Source of the DNA: Pseudomonadota bacterium
Lineage (GTDB): Bacteria; Pseudomonadota; Alphaproteobacteria; Rhodobacterales; Rhodobacteraceae
Reading direction: 5' to 3'
DNA: 64,000 bases
Assembly (NCBI GenBank): GCA_963205235.1
Contig: CAUJIP010000005.1
Location: 1-64,000, forward strand
Below the pieces are notes generated by a model. That model searched no databases. It was not told the origin of the DNA and saw nothing but the letters and a program-made list of their open reading frames with translations. Made by a program: the position numbers and the translations under genes. Every line of letters starts with the position of its first letter. Within the stretch, counting starts at the first letter, position 1. Positions 17,684 to 25,400 of this stretch are shown here, in pieces.

Positions 17684-18819
17684 TCCGGGAAGCTTTCGAT
17701 GAACCGTTGATCCAGCGCGTCCAGCGCCGCGGCGTGCGGGATGCGGCCTGTGATGGCCTCAAGGACGATGTGGCTGCCTTCCTCTTGAAAGGCCATATAG
17801 CCTTTGTGGCGCGGACGTAGCCAGGCCGCCTCATGTGTCAGGCGGGTGTTGGCATAGGCGTTGCCGACAGCCGCATTTACTGCCGCATCGCCCCAGGCGC
17901 GGGCATTTCCGGGCTGGCCGTTGTTGGCCGAATAAAGCCCACGCTGCACGTCGGCCGAGGCGAGCCAGATCGCAAATTCCGTGCAAAGCGCGGGGTGTGC
18001 CGTCCGGGCGGAAATCGCGATGCCGGTGCCCCCAAGGGCCGAGCCGATGGGCCCGCCCGTGCCGATGGCCGGGATGTCGTGAAAGGCGATGCGGTGGGGG
18101 CGGTAGCCTTCCCGCGCGTAGGGGGCATAGAGGTAGGTCAGCGGAATGATCCGGTGCCGGGGGCTTTCCGCAAGGGCATTCAGCGCGGCAATGGGGTCCA
18201 TGCTGCGGCAGGCCGGATCGACAAGATCCGCCAGCGCCTGCAGGGCCAAAAGGACGGCTAGACCCGTCTGGCGCGACACAAGCGGGCCCTTGGTCACTGC
18301 GCAGGGGTCGCCAAGGTTGGCTGACAGGGTGAAGAAGCCCATCAGCACATGCGGTGGGCGCAGTGGCCAGAGAACGGCCCCATCGCGTGCGGCCTTCATC
18401 ACCTGTTCCCAGCGCTGCGCCGGGGCAGGTTGCAGATCGGGACGGATCGCTTGCACCTGGGTTGCGGCATCAATGGGAAGCCCCCACTGATGCCGGCCAA
18501 GATGGTACGAGGCAAAGCTTTTGCCCACCGTCTCACCCTCAAGCTGCAAAAGGGCGTCGGGATCGGCGTGCAAGTCGATCGGCAGCAGACAGCCATCAGC
18601 AACGACGGCCCCAACATGGGGATGATCGATCACCATCAGGTCATAGGTCGCGGCAAGTTCATCGACGGCGGTGGATTCGAACCCCTGCAGTGATCGCTTG
18701 TCCCAATCGATGCGAACGCCAGGGTGCCGTTGGGCGAATTCGACTGCGGCGGCGACGACGGGATCATACCCGCGCGGGTCAGACCACGTCATTCCTCTCA
18801 GGGTGATTTCCGATGGCAC
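17680..18819 (-). CDS. solute-binding-protein fold without signal peptide
   Basis: 379 residues resembling ABC family 1 solute-binding proteins (EFAQRHPGVRIDW; YDLMVIDHPHVG; AFHDIPAIGTGGPIGSALGGTGIAIS; EFAIWLASADVQRGLY). The start is a GTG at 18819 with GGGAGG seven to eight bases upstream. No hydrophobic N-terminal segment exists, nor would any upstream codons supply one. It is the first gene of an operon with a CoA-transferase and a MaoC protein, overlapping the former by 4 bp. A cytoplasmic ligand sensor or carrier is possible; function unknown. Confidence 0.7.
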   Translation of the reverse strand: MPSEITLRGMTWSDPRGYDPVVAAAVEFAQRHPGVRIDWDKRSLQGFESTAVDELAATYDLMVIDHPHVGAVVADGCLLPIDLHADPDALLQLEGETVGKSFASYHLGRHQWGLPIDAATQVQAIRPDLQPAPAQRWEQVMKAARDGAVLWPLRPPHVLMGFFTLSANLGDPCAVTKGPLVSRQTGLAVLLALQALADLVDPACRSMDPIAALNALAESPRHRIIPLTYLYAPYAREGYRPHRIAFHDIPAIGTGGPIGSALGGTGIAISARTAHPALCTEFAIWLASADVQRGLYSANNGQPGNARAWGDAAVNAAVGNAYANTRLTHEAAWLRPRHKGYMAFQEEGSHIVLEAITGRIPHAAALDALDQRFIESFPE

Positions 18820-18878
18820 AACCTGTCCTCCCGCACTGTAGACTTTGTAGCAAGGCGAGATTTACAAGTAAAATACAA

Positions 18879-18909
18879 TTTCACATTTCAAACTGCCTTA
18901 CGAGTTTGA
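18879..18909. promoter_or_regulatory. candidate operator upstream of the IclR gene
   Basis: TCAAACT (18888-18894) and AGTTTGA (18903-18909) form a perfect 7-bp inverted repeat with an 8-bp spacer. It lies in the 135-bp divergent region between the IclR gene and the solute-binding-fold gene. The overlapping string TTTCACATTTCAAAC resembles the left half-site at 5545, which suggests the same regulator binds at both places. Confidence 0.45.
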
Positions 18910-18954
18910 TTTCAGATTTGAACCCATGCTACCACTGGCAAAAGAGGACACGGC

Positions 18955-19773
18955 ATGGCGCGCAAGACGCAGGATGAGGACGACTTCGACGACGTCGAAG
19001 GGGCGGAAGACAAATATCGCGCCCCGGCCCTGTCGAAGGGGCTGGATATCCTCGAACACCTGGCCAGCGAGGCCGAGGGGAAGACACAAGCTGACATCGC
19101 AAAGACATTGGGGCGCACGACCTCCGAGATCTTTCGGATGCTGATGGTCCTGCGCAAGCGCGGCTATGTGCACCTGAACGAAGAAGACGACCGCTACAGC
19201 CTGACGACCAAACTCTTCGAGATTGCTCATCGCCATCCGCCGGTGCGCCGTCTGACAAGCATCGCGGGTGACGCGATGCAGAAGTTGGCTAACCGCATCA
19301 ACCAGTCGATGCACATGGCGATCCTGCATTCTGGCAAGGTCTTGGTCATCGCGCAGGTCGACTGCAACGACAACAACATCACTGCCGTGCGTCTTGGCGC
19401 GCAAATCTCGCTTTATGACACGTCTTCCGGTCGCGTTCTTGCGGCCTGGATGGACGAAGAGTCCCTGGCGGGATTGCTGGTTGACGCGGGGCCAGGCACC
19501 GATGACAGGCACGCAGCCTTTGTCCGCGACCTGCCGGCCGTCCGGGCCGCGGGCTATGCGCAGAACGAGTCCTTCACGATCGCCGGCGTCGTCAACATCG
19601 CAGCACCCGTCCGAGACATGACCGGTCGCGTGGTGGCAGCCATCACCATCCCGTTCGTGCGCCGCCTGTCAGGGACCAACACGGCGTCGATCGACGGGGC
19701 ACGGGAGGAGTTGCTTGCGATGGCAGCGGCGATTTCGCAGCGCCTGGGTGCAGGAGCGACCCGCGAAAGCTGA
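18955..19773 (+). CDS. IclR family transcriptional regulator
   Basis: 272 residues. An acidic N-terminal extension (DEDDFDDVEGAEDK) precedes the winged helix (ALSKGLDILEHLASEAEGKTQADIAKTLGRTTSEIFRML, about 24-62). The C-terminal IclR effector domain contains HHxxHxxILHSGKVLVIAQ-like and TIAGVVNIAAPVRDMTGRVVAAI segments. It is divergent from the CoA-transferase operon and probably controls that operon and the sugar ABC operon at 5677. Confidence 0.92.
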   Translation: MARKTQDEDDFDDVEGAEDKYRAPALSKGLDILEHLASEAEGKTQADIAKTLGRTTSEIFRMLMVLRKRGYVHLNEEDDRYSLTTKLFEIAHRHPPVRRLTSIAGDAMQKLANRINQSMHMAILHSGKVLVIAQVDCNDNNITAVRLGAQISLYDTSSGRVLAAWMDEESLAGLLVDAGPGTDDRHAAFVRDLPAVRAAGYAQNESFTIAGVVNIAAPVRDMTGRVVAAITIPFVRRLSGTNTASIDGAREELLAMAAAISQRLGAGATRES

Positions 19774-19847
19774 TGGCACTTTAGGAATCGTCGAACAGGT
19801 CGCGGTGGCTTTCGCGGCAACCGTCATGTTCTGGCTTTGACGATTGA

Positions 19848-20762
19848 TCACTCTGTAGCATGCGGAGCGTCCTGCAGCGCAAGGATATGCTGCCAGATGA
19901 TCTCTTCCGCAGGGCTGCGTGTGCTGCGCAGACGGATGGCGCGGATGGTCAGGCTGCAACTGGGCAGGATCGCGGAAAGATCGCAAACCCCGCCCTGCGC
20001 GATGCTGACACGGGCAAGCGAGGCAGGCACCCAGGCCACGGCCACGCCCGCGACGGCCATTTCCAGTGCTGCAAAGGTCAGCGCAGTCTCGGCCCTCGGC
20101 AGCGCGGTCGTCCGCGCGTCAAGCGCCGGAAGAATCCGCTCGGCCATGATCCGCCCGAAGAATACGCCCGATGGATAGGCGACATAGGGCAGATCGTTCT
20201 GATACCCCCCCTGCTGCAGGCCCGACACAAGATCGGGTCTCAGCACCGGGACAAGACGGTCTGGCCGGATGTCGATAGCCTCCAGAAAGTCGTTGGACCC
20301 CGCTTCATGGTCCGGCGCGTGATAGACAAGCGCCAGGTCCGCCTGCCGCGACAACAGCATGGCAAAGCAGTCGTCCAGATTGGCCGACCGCAGGCGGACA
20401 AAAACCTGCTCACCCTCGTTCTGCAGGCCCTGGATGATCTGCGGCGCAAGCGATGTCGTCAGCGAATGCTGGCTGGCAATCACGATGCGGTTCGATGCAA
20501 CGCGGTCCCCCCGGCGCAGATCGGCCACCAACTGGCGCAGCGCAGTGGCAATCTGCTCGATCTGCGCGCCCTGCGCCTGCGTCGTCGGGCGCAGTTGCAC
20601 GGGCTTTCGGCTGCGGTCGAACAGCTCGACCCCGACATGGTCTTCGATCTGCTGGATACGGCGAGAAAAGGCGGATTGCGTCAGGTTCCGACGCTCAGCC
20701 GCACCGCTGAAAGAACCGGTCTGGGCAATCGCAAGGATGTCTTCCAGCCATTCCAACCGCAT
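19848..20762 (-). CDS. LysR family transcriptional regulator of the sulfonate cluster
   Basis: 304 residues from ATG 20762. The N-terminal HTH is RLEWLEDILAIAQTGSFSGAAERRNLTQSAFSRRIQQIEDHVG, followed by the periplasmic-binding-like effector domain. A longer start at 20777 is possible but lacks the canonical LysR N-terminus. The gene is divergent from cuyA across a 110-bp region with two TGCAATT copies (20777 and 20813), so it is the likely activator of the sulfonate genes. Confidence 0.9.
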   Translation of the reverse strand: MRLEWLEDILAIAQTGSFSGAAERRNLTQSAFSRRIQQIEDHVGVELFDRSRKPVQLRPTTQAQGAQIEQIATALRQLVADLRRGDRVASNRIVIASQHSLTTSLAPQIIQGLQNEGEQVFVRLRSANLDDCFAMLLSRQADLALVYHAPDHEAGSNDFLEAIDIRPDRLVPVLRPDLVSGLQQGGYQNDLPYVAYPSGVFFGRIMAERILPALDARTTALPRAETALTFAALEMAVAGVAVAWVPASLARVSIAQGGVCDLSAILPSCSLTIRAIRLRSTRSPAEEIIWQHILALQDAPHATE

Positions 20763-20872
20763 GGTGCACCATAACATGCAATTTCAGAAAGATATTCTAC
20801 GGATTTCGCATTTGCAATTGGATTTATCCCGTTTAAGTCTTGTATTCTGCAAGTTACTTCAGGACATGATCC

Positions 20873-21892
20873 ATGCATCTCGCTCGTTTCCCGCGCATCT
20901 TCCTTGCCCATCTTCCAACACCGCTAGAGCGGTTGGACCGGCTGTCGAAAGAACTCGGCGGGCCCGAGATCTGGATCAAGCGTGACGATTGCACCGGGCT
21001 ATCGACCGGCGGGAACAAGACCCGGAAGCTGGAATTCCTGATGGCCGAGGCTATTGCCCAAGGGGCCGACACAGTCATCACCCAGGGCGCGACCCAGTCC
21101 AACCATGCGCGCCAGACCGCGGCCTTCTCGGCCAAGCTGGGGCTTGCCTGCCATATCCTTCTTGAGGACCGGACCGGCTCGAACGACGCCAACTACAACA
21201 CCAACGGCAACGTGCTGCTGGACCATCTGCACGGGGCCACGACCTCGCGCCGGGCCGGGGGCGTGGATATGGCCGCCGAAATGGAGGTGCTGGCCGACCA
21301 GCTTCGGGAACAAGGCCGCAAACCCTATGTCATCCCCGGTGGCGGGTCGAACCCGACGGGGGCGCTGGGGTACGTCAACTGCGCCTTCGAACTCGTTGGC
21401 CAGGCCAATGACCGGGGCCTTGTGATCGACCACATTGTCACCGCGACCGGATCTGCCGGCACACAGGCCGGGCTGATCACTGGTCTCAAGGCAATGAACG
21501 CGGGAATTCCCCTATTGGGCATCGGCGTGCGGGCACCGAAAGAAAAGCAGGAAGAGAATGTCTTCGCGCTGGCGCAACGCACAGCCGACAAACTGGGCTG
21601 CCCCGGTGTCGTCTCGCGCGCTGATGTCGTGGCCGACAGCACCTATGTTGGCGCGGGCTACGGCATTCCGCGCGCCGATACGCTGGAAGCAATCCAGATG
21701 TTCGCCCAGCTTGAAGGCCTGCTTCTGGATCCGGTCTATTCCGGCAAGGGGGCGGCGGGCCTTATCGACCTTGTCCGCAAGGGCCATTTCAAGAAAGGCC
21801 AGCGCATCGTCTTCTTGCACACCGGGGGCGCGGCGGGGTTGTTCGGCTATGACGCGGTCTTTGCCGACAAGCGAAAGGCGCTGGAGGTCTGA
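20873..21892 (+). CDS. cuyA: L-cysteate sulfo-lyase (D-cysteine desulfhydrase family)
   Basis: 339 residues of the fold II PLP family. The PLP lysine is K49 in [11 protein letters not shown], with [15 protein letters not shown] following. The sequence has the pattern I know from the Ruegeria CuyA protein: MHLARFPR start, [13 protein letters not shown], and [16 protein letters not shown]. CuyA converts L-cysteate to pyruvate, sulfite and ammonium. The neighbouring taurine-type importer and HpsN-like dehydrogenase support a sulfonate rather than D-cysteine substrate; D-cysteine desulfhydrase is the alternative. Confidence 0.82.
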   Translation: MHLARFPRIFLAHLPTPLERLDRLSKELGGPEIWIKRDDCTGLSTGGNKTRKLEFLMAEAIAQGADTVITQGATQSNHARQTAAFSAKLGLACHILLEDRTGSNDANYNTNGNVLLDHLHGATTSRRAGGVDMAAEMEVLADQLREQGRKPYVIPGGGSNPTGALGYVNCAFELVGQANDRGLVIDHIVTATGSAGTQAGLITGLKAMNAGIPLLGIGVRAPKEKQEENVFALAQRTADKLGCPGVVSRADVVADSTYVGAGYGIPRADTLEAIQMFAQLEGLLLDPVYSGKGAAGLIDLVRKGHFKKGQRIVFLHTGGAAGLFGYDAVFADKRKALEV

Positions 21893-21916
21893 CGCATGAC
21901 GGACAGGCGGGCTTAG

Positions 21917-22624
21917 ATGCGGTGCGTGGGGATACTGGGGGGGATGGGGCCACAGGCCACCATCCTCCTGATGCAAAAGGTGCTGGACGCTGTCCCGGCT
22001 GACGATGACGCCGACCATATCCCCCTGCTTGTCGACCAGAATCCGCAGGTCCCGTCCCGCATCCGCCGCCTGATCGAAGGCACTGGCGATGACCCCGCCC
22101 CGGTCTTGGCTGACATGGCGCGGCGATTGGTGGGTGCCGGGGCCGAAGCGCTGGCGATGCCCTGCAACACCGCCCACCACTATGCGTCGGCGATCCGGGC
22201 TGCGGTAAAAGTGCCGTTCCTCGACATGGTCGACCTCTCGGTGCGCCGCGCCGCCGAACTTGCCGGTGTCGATGGCCGTGTCGGCATCCTTGCCTCGCCC
22301 GCTGTGCGCAGGATCGGCCTTTTCGACGCCCCCCTTGCCCGATTCGGGGTGCAGGCGCTTTATCCCGAAGACGAAGGCGCGATGCTGGCCACGATCCGTC
22401 GGATAAAGACAGCGGGACCCGAGCCAGAAACCGCATCCGCGCTGCGGGCAGCATCAAATGGGCTCTTGCAGCGGGGCGCTCAGGTGCAGATGATCGCCTG
22501 CACCGAGTTTTCGTTGCTTGCCGATGCCACGGCGGACGGTGCGACCGCTTTTGACACGCTGGACGTGCTTGTCGCAGCGATCAAGGCCTTCGCGGTGGGC
22601 GACGGCGCAAGCGCGGGACAGTAG
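21917..22624 (+). CDS. Asp/Glu racemase family protein
   Basis: 235 residues. The two catalytic cysteines of the family are visible in AMPCNTAHHY (about C83) and IACTEFSLL (about C194). The start MRCVGILGGMGPQAT is typical of the aspartate racemase branch. It lies 24 bp after cuyA. An inferred role is interconversion of cysteate enantiomers, or of another D-amino acid, to feed the lyase; the substrate is not proved by sequence. Confidence 0.85.
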   Translation: MRCVGILGGMGPQATILLMQKVLDAVPADDDADHIPLLVDQNPQVPSRIRRLIEGTGDDPAPVLADMARRLVGAGAEALAMPCNTAHHYASAIRAAVKVPFLDMVDLSVRRAAELAGVDGRVGILASPAVRRIGLFDAPLARFGVQALYPEDEGAMLATIRRIKTAGPEPETASALRAASNGLLQRGAQVQMIACTEFSLLADATADGATAFDTLDVLVAAIKAFAVGDGASAGQ

Positions 22625-22680
22625 ACACGTCGACACAGTGAAACCAAAATAAACACCAAGACCCAACAGAGGAGACAATC

Positions 22681-23673
22681 ATGAGCCTGAAACTGAAGCA
22701 GATTCTTCTTGGCGCGACTGCGGCGGCCCTTCTGGCCGGGCAGGCCTTTGCCGAAAAGATCATCATCGGCCATTTCGGCAACCCGACGCCAATGCAACTT
22801 CTGTCCACCTCGACCGAACTGGCCGATGCAACTGGCTGGGAGATCGAGTGGCGCAAGTTCGACTCCGGGACCGATGTGATCGCGGCCATGGCCTCGGGCG
22901 ATGTCGTCCTGTCCGAACTCGGCTCCTCGCCGGTCGCCATCGGGGCCAGCTCGGGCCTGGAGATCGAGTTGATCGCCTATTCCGATGTGATCGGCAAGGC
23001 AGAATCGCTGATTGCCCGCGCCGATTCCGGCATCGCTTCCGTGGCCGACCTGAAGGGCAAGACGGTCGGCGTTCCGATCGGCTCGACCGCGCACTATTCG
23101 CTGATGGGTGCGCTTCAGCACGAAGGGCTGACCGAGGCTGACGTGAACATCGTCGGCATGAAGCCCGACGACATCGCGGCGGCCTGGGGCCAGGGCAGCA
23201 TCGATGCAGCCTGGATCTGGCAGCCGGTCCAGTCGGAAATCCTGAAGACCGGAACCCTGGTCATCGGTGCAGACCAGACCGCCGAATGGGGCTTTCCGAC
23301 CTATGACGGCTGGGTCGTCGACAAGGCCTTTGCTGCGGCGAACCCCGACAAGATCGTGGCTTTCCTGAAGGCCGTGGACAAGGTCAACGGCATGTATCTG
23401 GCCGACCCCGCCGCCTGGAACGCTGACAGCGCCGAAGTCAAGGCTCTGGCAGCCGCCACCGGCGCCGATCCTGCGCAGGTTCCGGATATCCTTTCGGGCT
23501 TCACCTTCCTGCCGATGGCCGAGCAGACCGGCGATGCCTGGCTGGCCGGTGCCGCACCGAAGATCAAGACGACGGCAGACTTCCTGGTCACTGCGGGCCG
23601 CATCGATGCCGCGCTTGACGATTATACGGCCTTCGTGAACCCGACTTACGCCGCCGCAGCTGCGGCCCAGTAA
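22681..23673 (+). CDS. taurine-type ABC transporter, substrate-binding protein
   Basis: 330 residues of the TauA/SsuA family. The signal peptide of about 24 residues ends LLAGQAFA|EKI. The core KIIIGHFGNPTPMQLLS, SELGSSPVAIGASSGLEIELIAY and GKTVGVPIGSTAHYSL segments match sulfonate-binding proteins. An AGGAGA site lies upstream of the ATG. Located between cuyA/racemase and the TauB/TauC-type genes, it probably binds cysteate, dihydroxypropanesulfonate or a similar C3 sulfonate. Confidence 0.9.
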   Translation: MSLKLKQILLGATAAALLAGQAFAEKIIIGHFGNPTPMQLLSTSTELADATGWEIEWRKFDSGTDVIAAMASGDVVLSELGSSPVAIGASSGLEIELIAYSDVIGKAESLIARADSGIASVADLKGKTVGVPIGSTAHYSLMGALQHEGLTEADVNIVGMKPDDIAAAWGQGSIDAAWIWQPVQSEILKTGTLVIGADQTAEWGFPTYDGWVVDKAFAAANPDKIVAFLKAVDKVNGMYLADPAAWNADSAEVKALAAATGADPAQVPDILSGFTFLPMAEQTGDAWLAGAAPKIKTTADFLVTAGRIDAALDDYTAFVNPTYAAAAAAQ

Positions 23674-23686
23674 GGCAACAGACGAT

Positions 23687-23712
23687 CTGCCCGGGCCATC
23701 TGGTCCGGGCAG
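23687..23712 (+). terminator. intercistronic hairpin after the TauA-like gene
   Basis: A perfect 8-bp stem (CTGCCCGG / CCGGGCAG) with a 10-base loop lies between the binding-protein stop and the ATPase start. No strong T tract follows, so partial attenuation or message protection is more likely than full termination. The arrangement copies that at 7006-7035. Confidence 0.6.
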
Positions 23713-23739
23713 CCCTTAAAGACGCAGAAGGACGGGATC

Positions 23740-24528
23740 TTGAGCCTGAAAATCGACAATGTTTCGGTGATCTACCCGGCGGCTGACGGTCGCCCGCCCG
23801 TTGCTGCCCTTAGCGAAATCAATCTTGAGATTGTGGAGGGCGAGTTTGTCGTTGCCCTTGGCGCATCGGGCTGTGGCAAGTCCACCCTTCTGAACCTGAT
23901 CGCAGGCTTTCTGTCCCCTTCGACAGGCTCGCTGGTGCTGGATGGTCGAACGGTGTCTGGTCCGGGGGCTGACCGGGCGGTGGTGTTCCAGAAACACGCG
24001 CTTCTGCCCTGGCTCAACGTGATCGACAACGTGGCCTTCGGCCTGGAAATCCAGGGCATCGCAAAGCAGGCGCGTCACAAGACCGCCAACGAATTCATCC
24101 AGCTTCTGGGTCTTGACGGGTTCCAGAACTCACCGGTCTACAAGCTGTCAGGCGGGATGCAGCAGCGCGTCGGCATCGCCCGCGCCCTGACCTGCGACCC
24201 GAAAGTATTGCTTATGGACGAACCCCTTGGCGCGCTTGATGCGCTGACCCGGGAAAAGGCACAGGAACTGATCCTGAAGATCTGGGGCGAGACACGCAAA
24301 TCCGTCTTCTTCATCACCCACAGTGTCGAAGAGGCGCTGTTCATGGGCACCAAGCTGATTGTCATGTCCCCCCGCCCGGGCCGCATCACCCATGTCTTCG
24401 ACCTGCCCTTCTCTCGCCTGTTCCAAAGCGGCGCGCCCGCGCGGCAGGTCAAGGCCTCGCCCGAGTTCATCGCCCTGCGCGAGAAGGTCCTGAACATCAT
24501 CTTCGCCGACGAGGAGGCCGTTGAATGA
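23740..24528 (+). CDS. taurine-type ABC transporter, ATP-binding protein
   Basis: 262 residues. Walker A is GASGCGKST, the signature is LSGGMQQRVGIARAL, Walker B is VLLMDEPLGALD, and the H-loop is FFITHSVEEA. The MQQR form of the signature is typical of TauB/SsuB. Translation starts at TTG 23740 with GACGGGAT upstream; no ATG or GTG is available in a suitable place. The stop overlaps the permease start by 4 bp. Confidence 0.93.
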   Translation: MSLKIDNVSVIYPAADGRPPVAALSEINLEIVEGEFVVALGASGCGKSTLLNLIAGFLSPSTGSLVLDGRTVSGPGADRAVVFQKHALLPWLNVIDNVAFGLEIQGIAKQARHKTANEFIQLLGLDGFQNSPVYKLSGGMQQRVGIARALTCDPKVLLMDEPLGALDALTREKAQELILKIWGETRKSVFFITHSVEEALFMGTKLIVMSPRPGRITHVFDLPFSRLFQSGAPARQVKASPEFIALREKVLNIIFADEEAVE

Positions 24529-25385
24529 CCGATCCGGTGTCCTCCAAAGGTCCTGGGCTTCTGGCCCGACTGGCCCGCGCCCGCCCGACCAAACCCGGCG
24601 AAATCTACGGCGTGCCGGGGCAAGGCAATACGTTCTGGCTGTCCATCGCCTCGGTCCTGGTCCTTTTGTTCATCTGGTGGCTGGTAACCGCGCTTGGCCT
24701 GGTCAAACCGCTGTTCGTGCCCTCGCCGCAGGCGGTTGTGAAGAAGTTCATCCAGATCTGGAACGAGGGGTTCACCAACACCCCCTTCCTTGAACACGTA
24801 CTTATCTCGACCTTCCGGGTTTTCGGAGCCTTTCTTCTTGCCTGCGCCATCGGCCTGCCTCTGGGTCTGGCCATGGGGATGAGCCCGCTCATGCGTGGCA
24901 TCTTCGACCCGCCGATCGAATTCTACCGGCCGATCCCGCCGCTCGCCTATCTGCCGCTGATGATCATCTGGTTCGGCATCGGCGAGACGTCGAAGGTGCT
25001 TCTGATCTTCCTGTCGGTCTTTGCACCCATCGTGCTGGGGGCCCGGTCTGGGGTGAAATCGGCGGCCATCGAGCAGATCCACGCCGCCTATTCCTTTGGC
25101 GCGACCCGCTGGCAGGTCATGCGGCATGTGATCCTGCCCTCGGCCATGCCCGAGATTCTGACCGCGATGCGCGTGGGGATCGGCTTTGGCTGGACGACGC
25201 TGGTCGCCGCCGAGATGGTCGCAGCGACCAAGGGGCTTGGCTACATGGTCCTCTCGGCCAGCCAGTTTCTGCAAACGCCGGTGGTGATCATGGGCATCTT
25301 CGTGATCGCCATCATCGCCTTCGGCTTCGACCTTCTGATGCGCTTCCTGGAACGCCGTCTGGTGCCCTGGAAGGGTCGGATGTGA
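24525..25385 (+). CDS. taurine-type ABC transporter, permease
   Basis: 286 residues, six predicted helices, TauC/SsuC family. Landmarks are LFVPSPQAVVKKF, PPIEFYRPIPPLAYLPLMIIWFGIGE and the EAA loop with SFGATRWQVMRHVILPSAMPEI. It is coupled to the ATPase by a 4-bp overlap and followed 15 bp later by the HpsN-like gene, so import and oxidation are co-transcribed. Confidence 0.93.
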   Translation: MTDPVSSKGPGLLARLARARPTKPGEIYGVPGQGNTFWLSIASVLVLLFIWWLVTALGLVKPLFVPSPQAVVKKFIQIWNEGFTNTPFLEHVLISTFRVFGAFLLACAIGLPLGLAMGMSPLMRGIFDPPIEFYRPIPPLAYLPLMIIWFGIGETSKVLLIFLSVFAPIVLGARSGVKSAAIEQIHAAYSFGATRWQVMRHVILPSAMPEILTAMRVGIGFGWTTLVAAEMVAATKGLGYMVLSASQFLQTPVVIMGIFVIAIIAFGFDLLMRFLERRLVPWKGRM

Positions 25386-25400
25386 CCTGAAAGACCCGTT

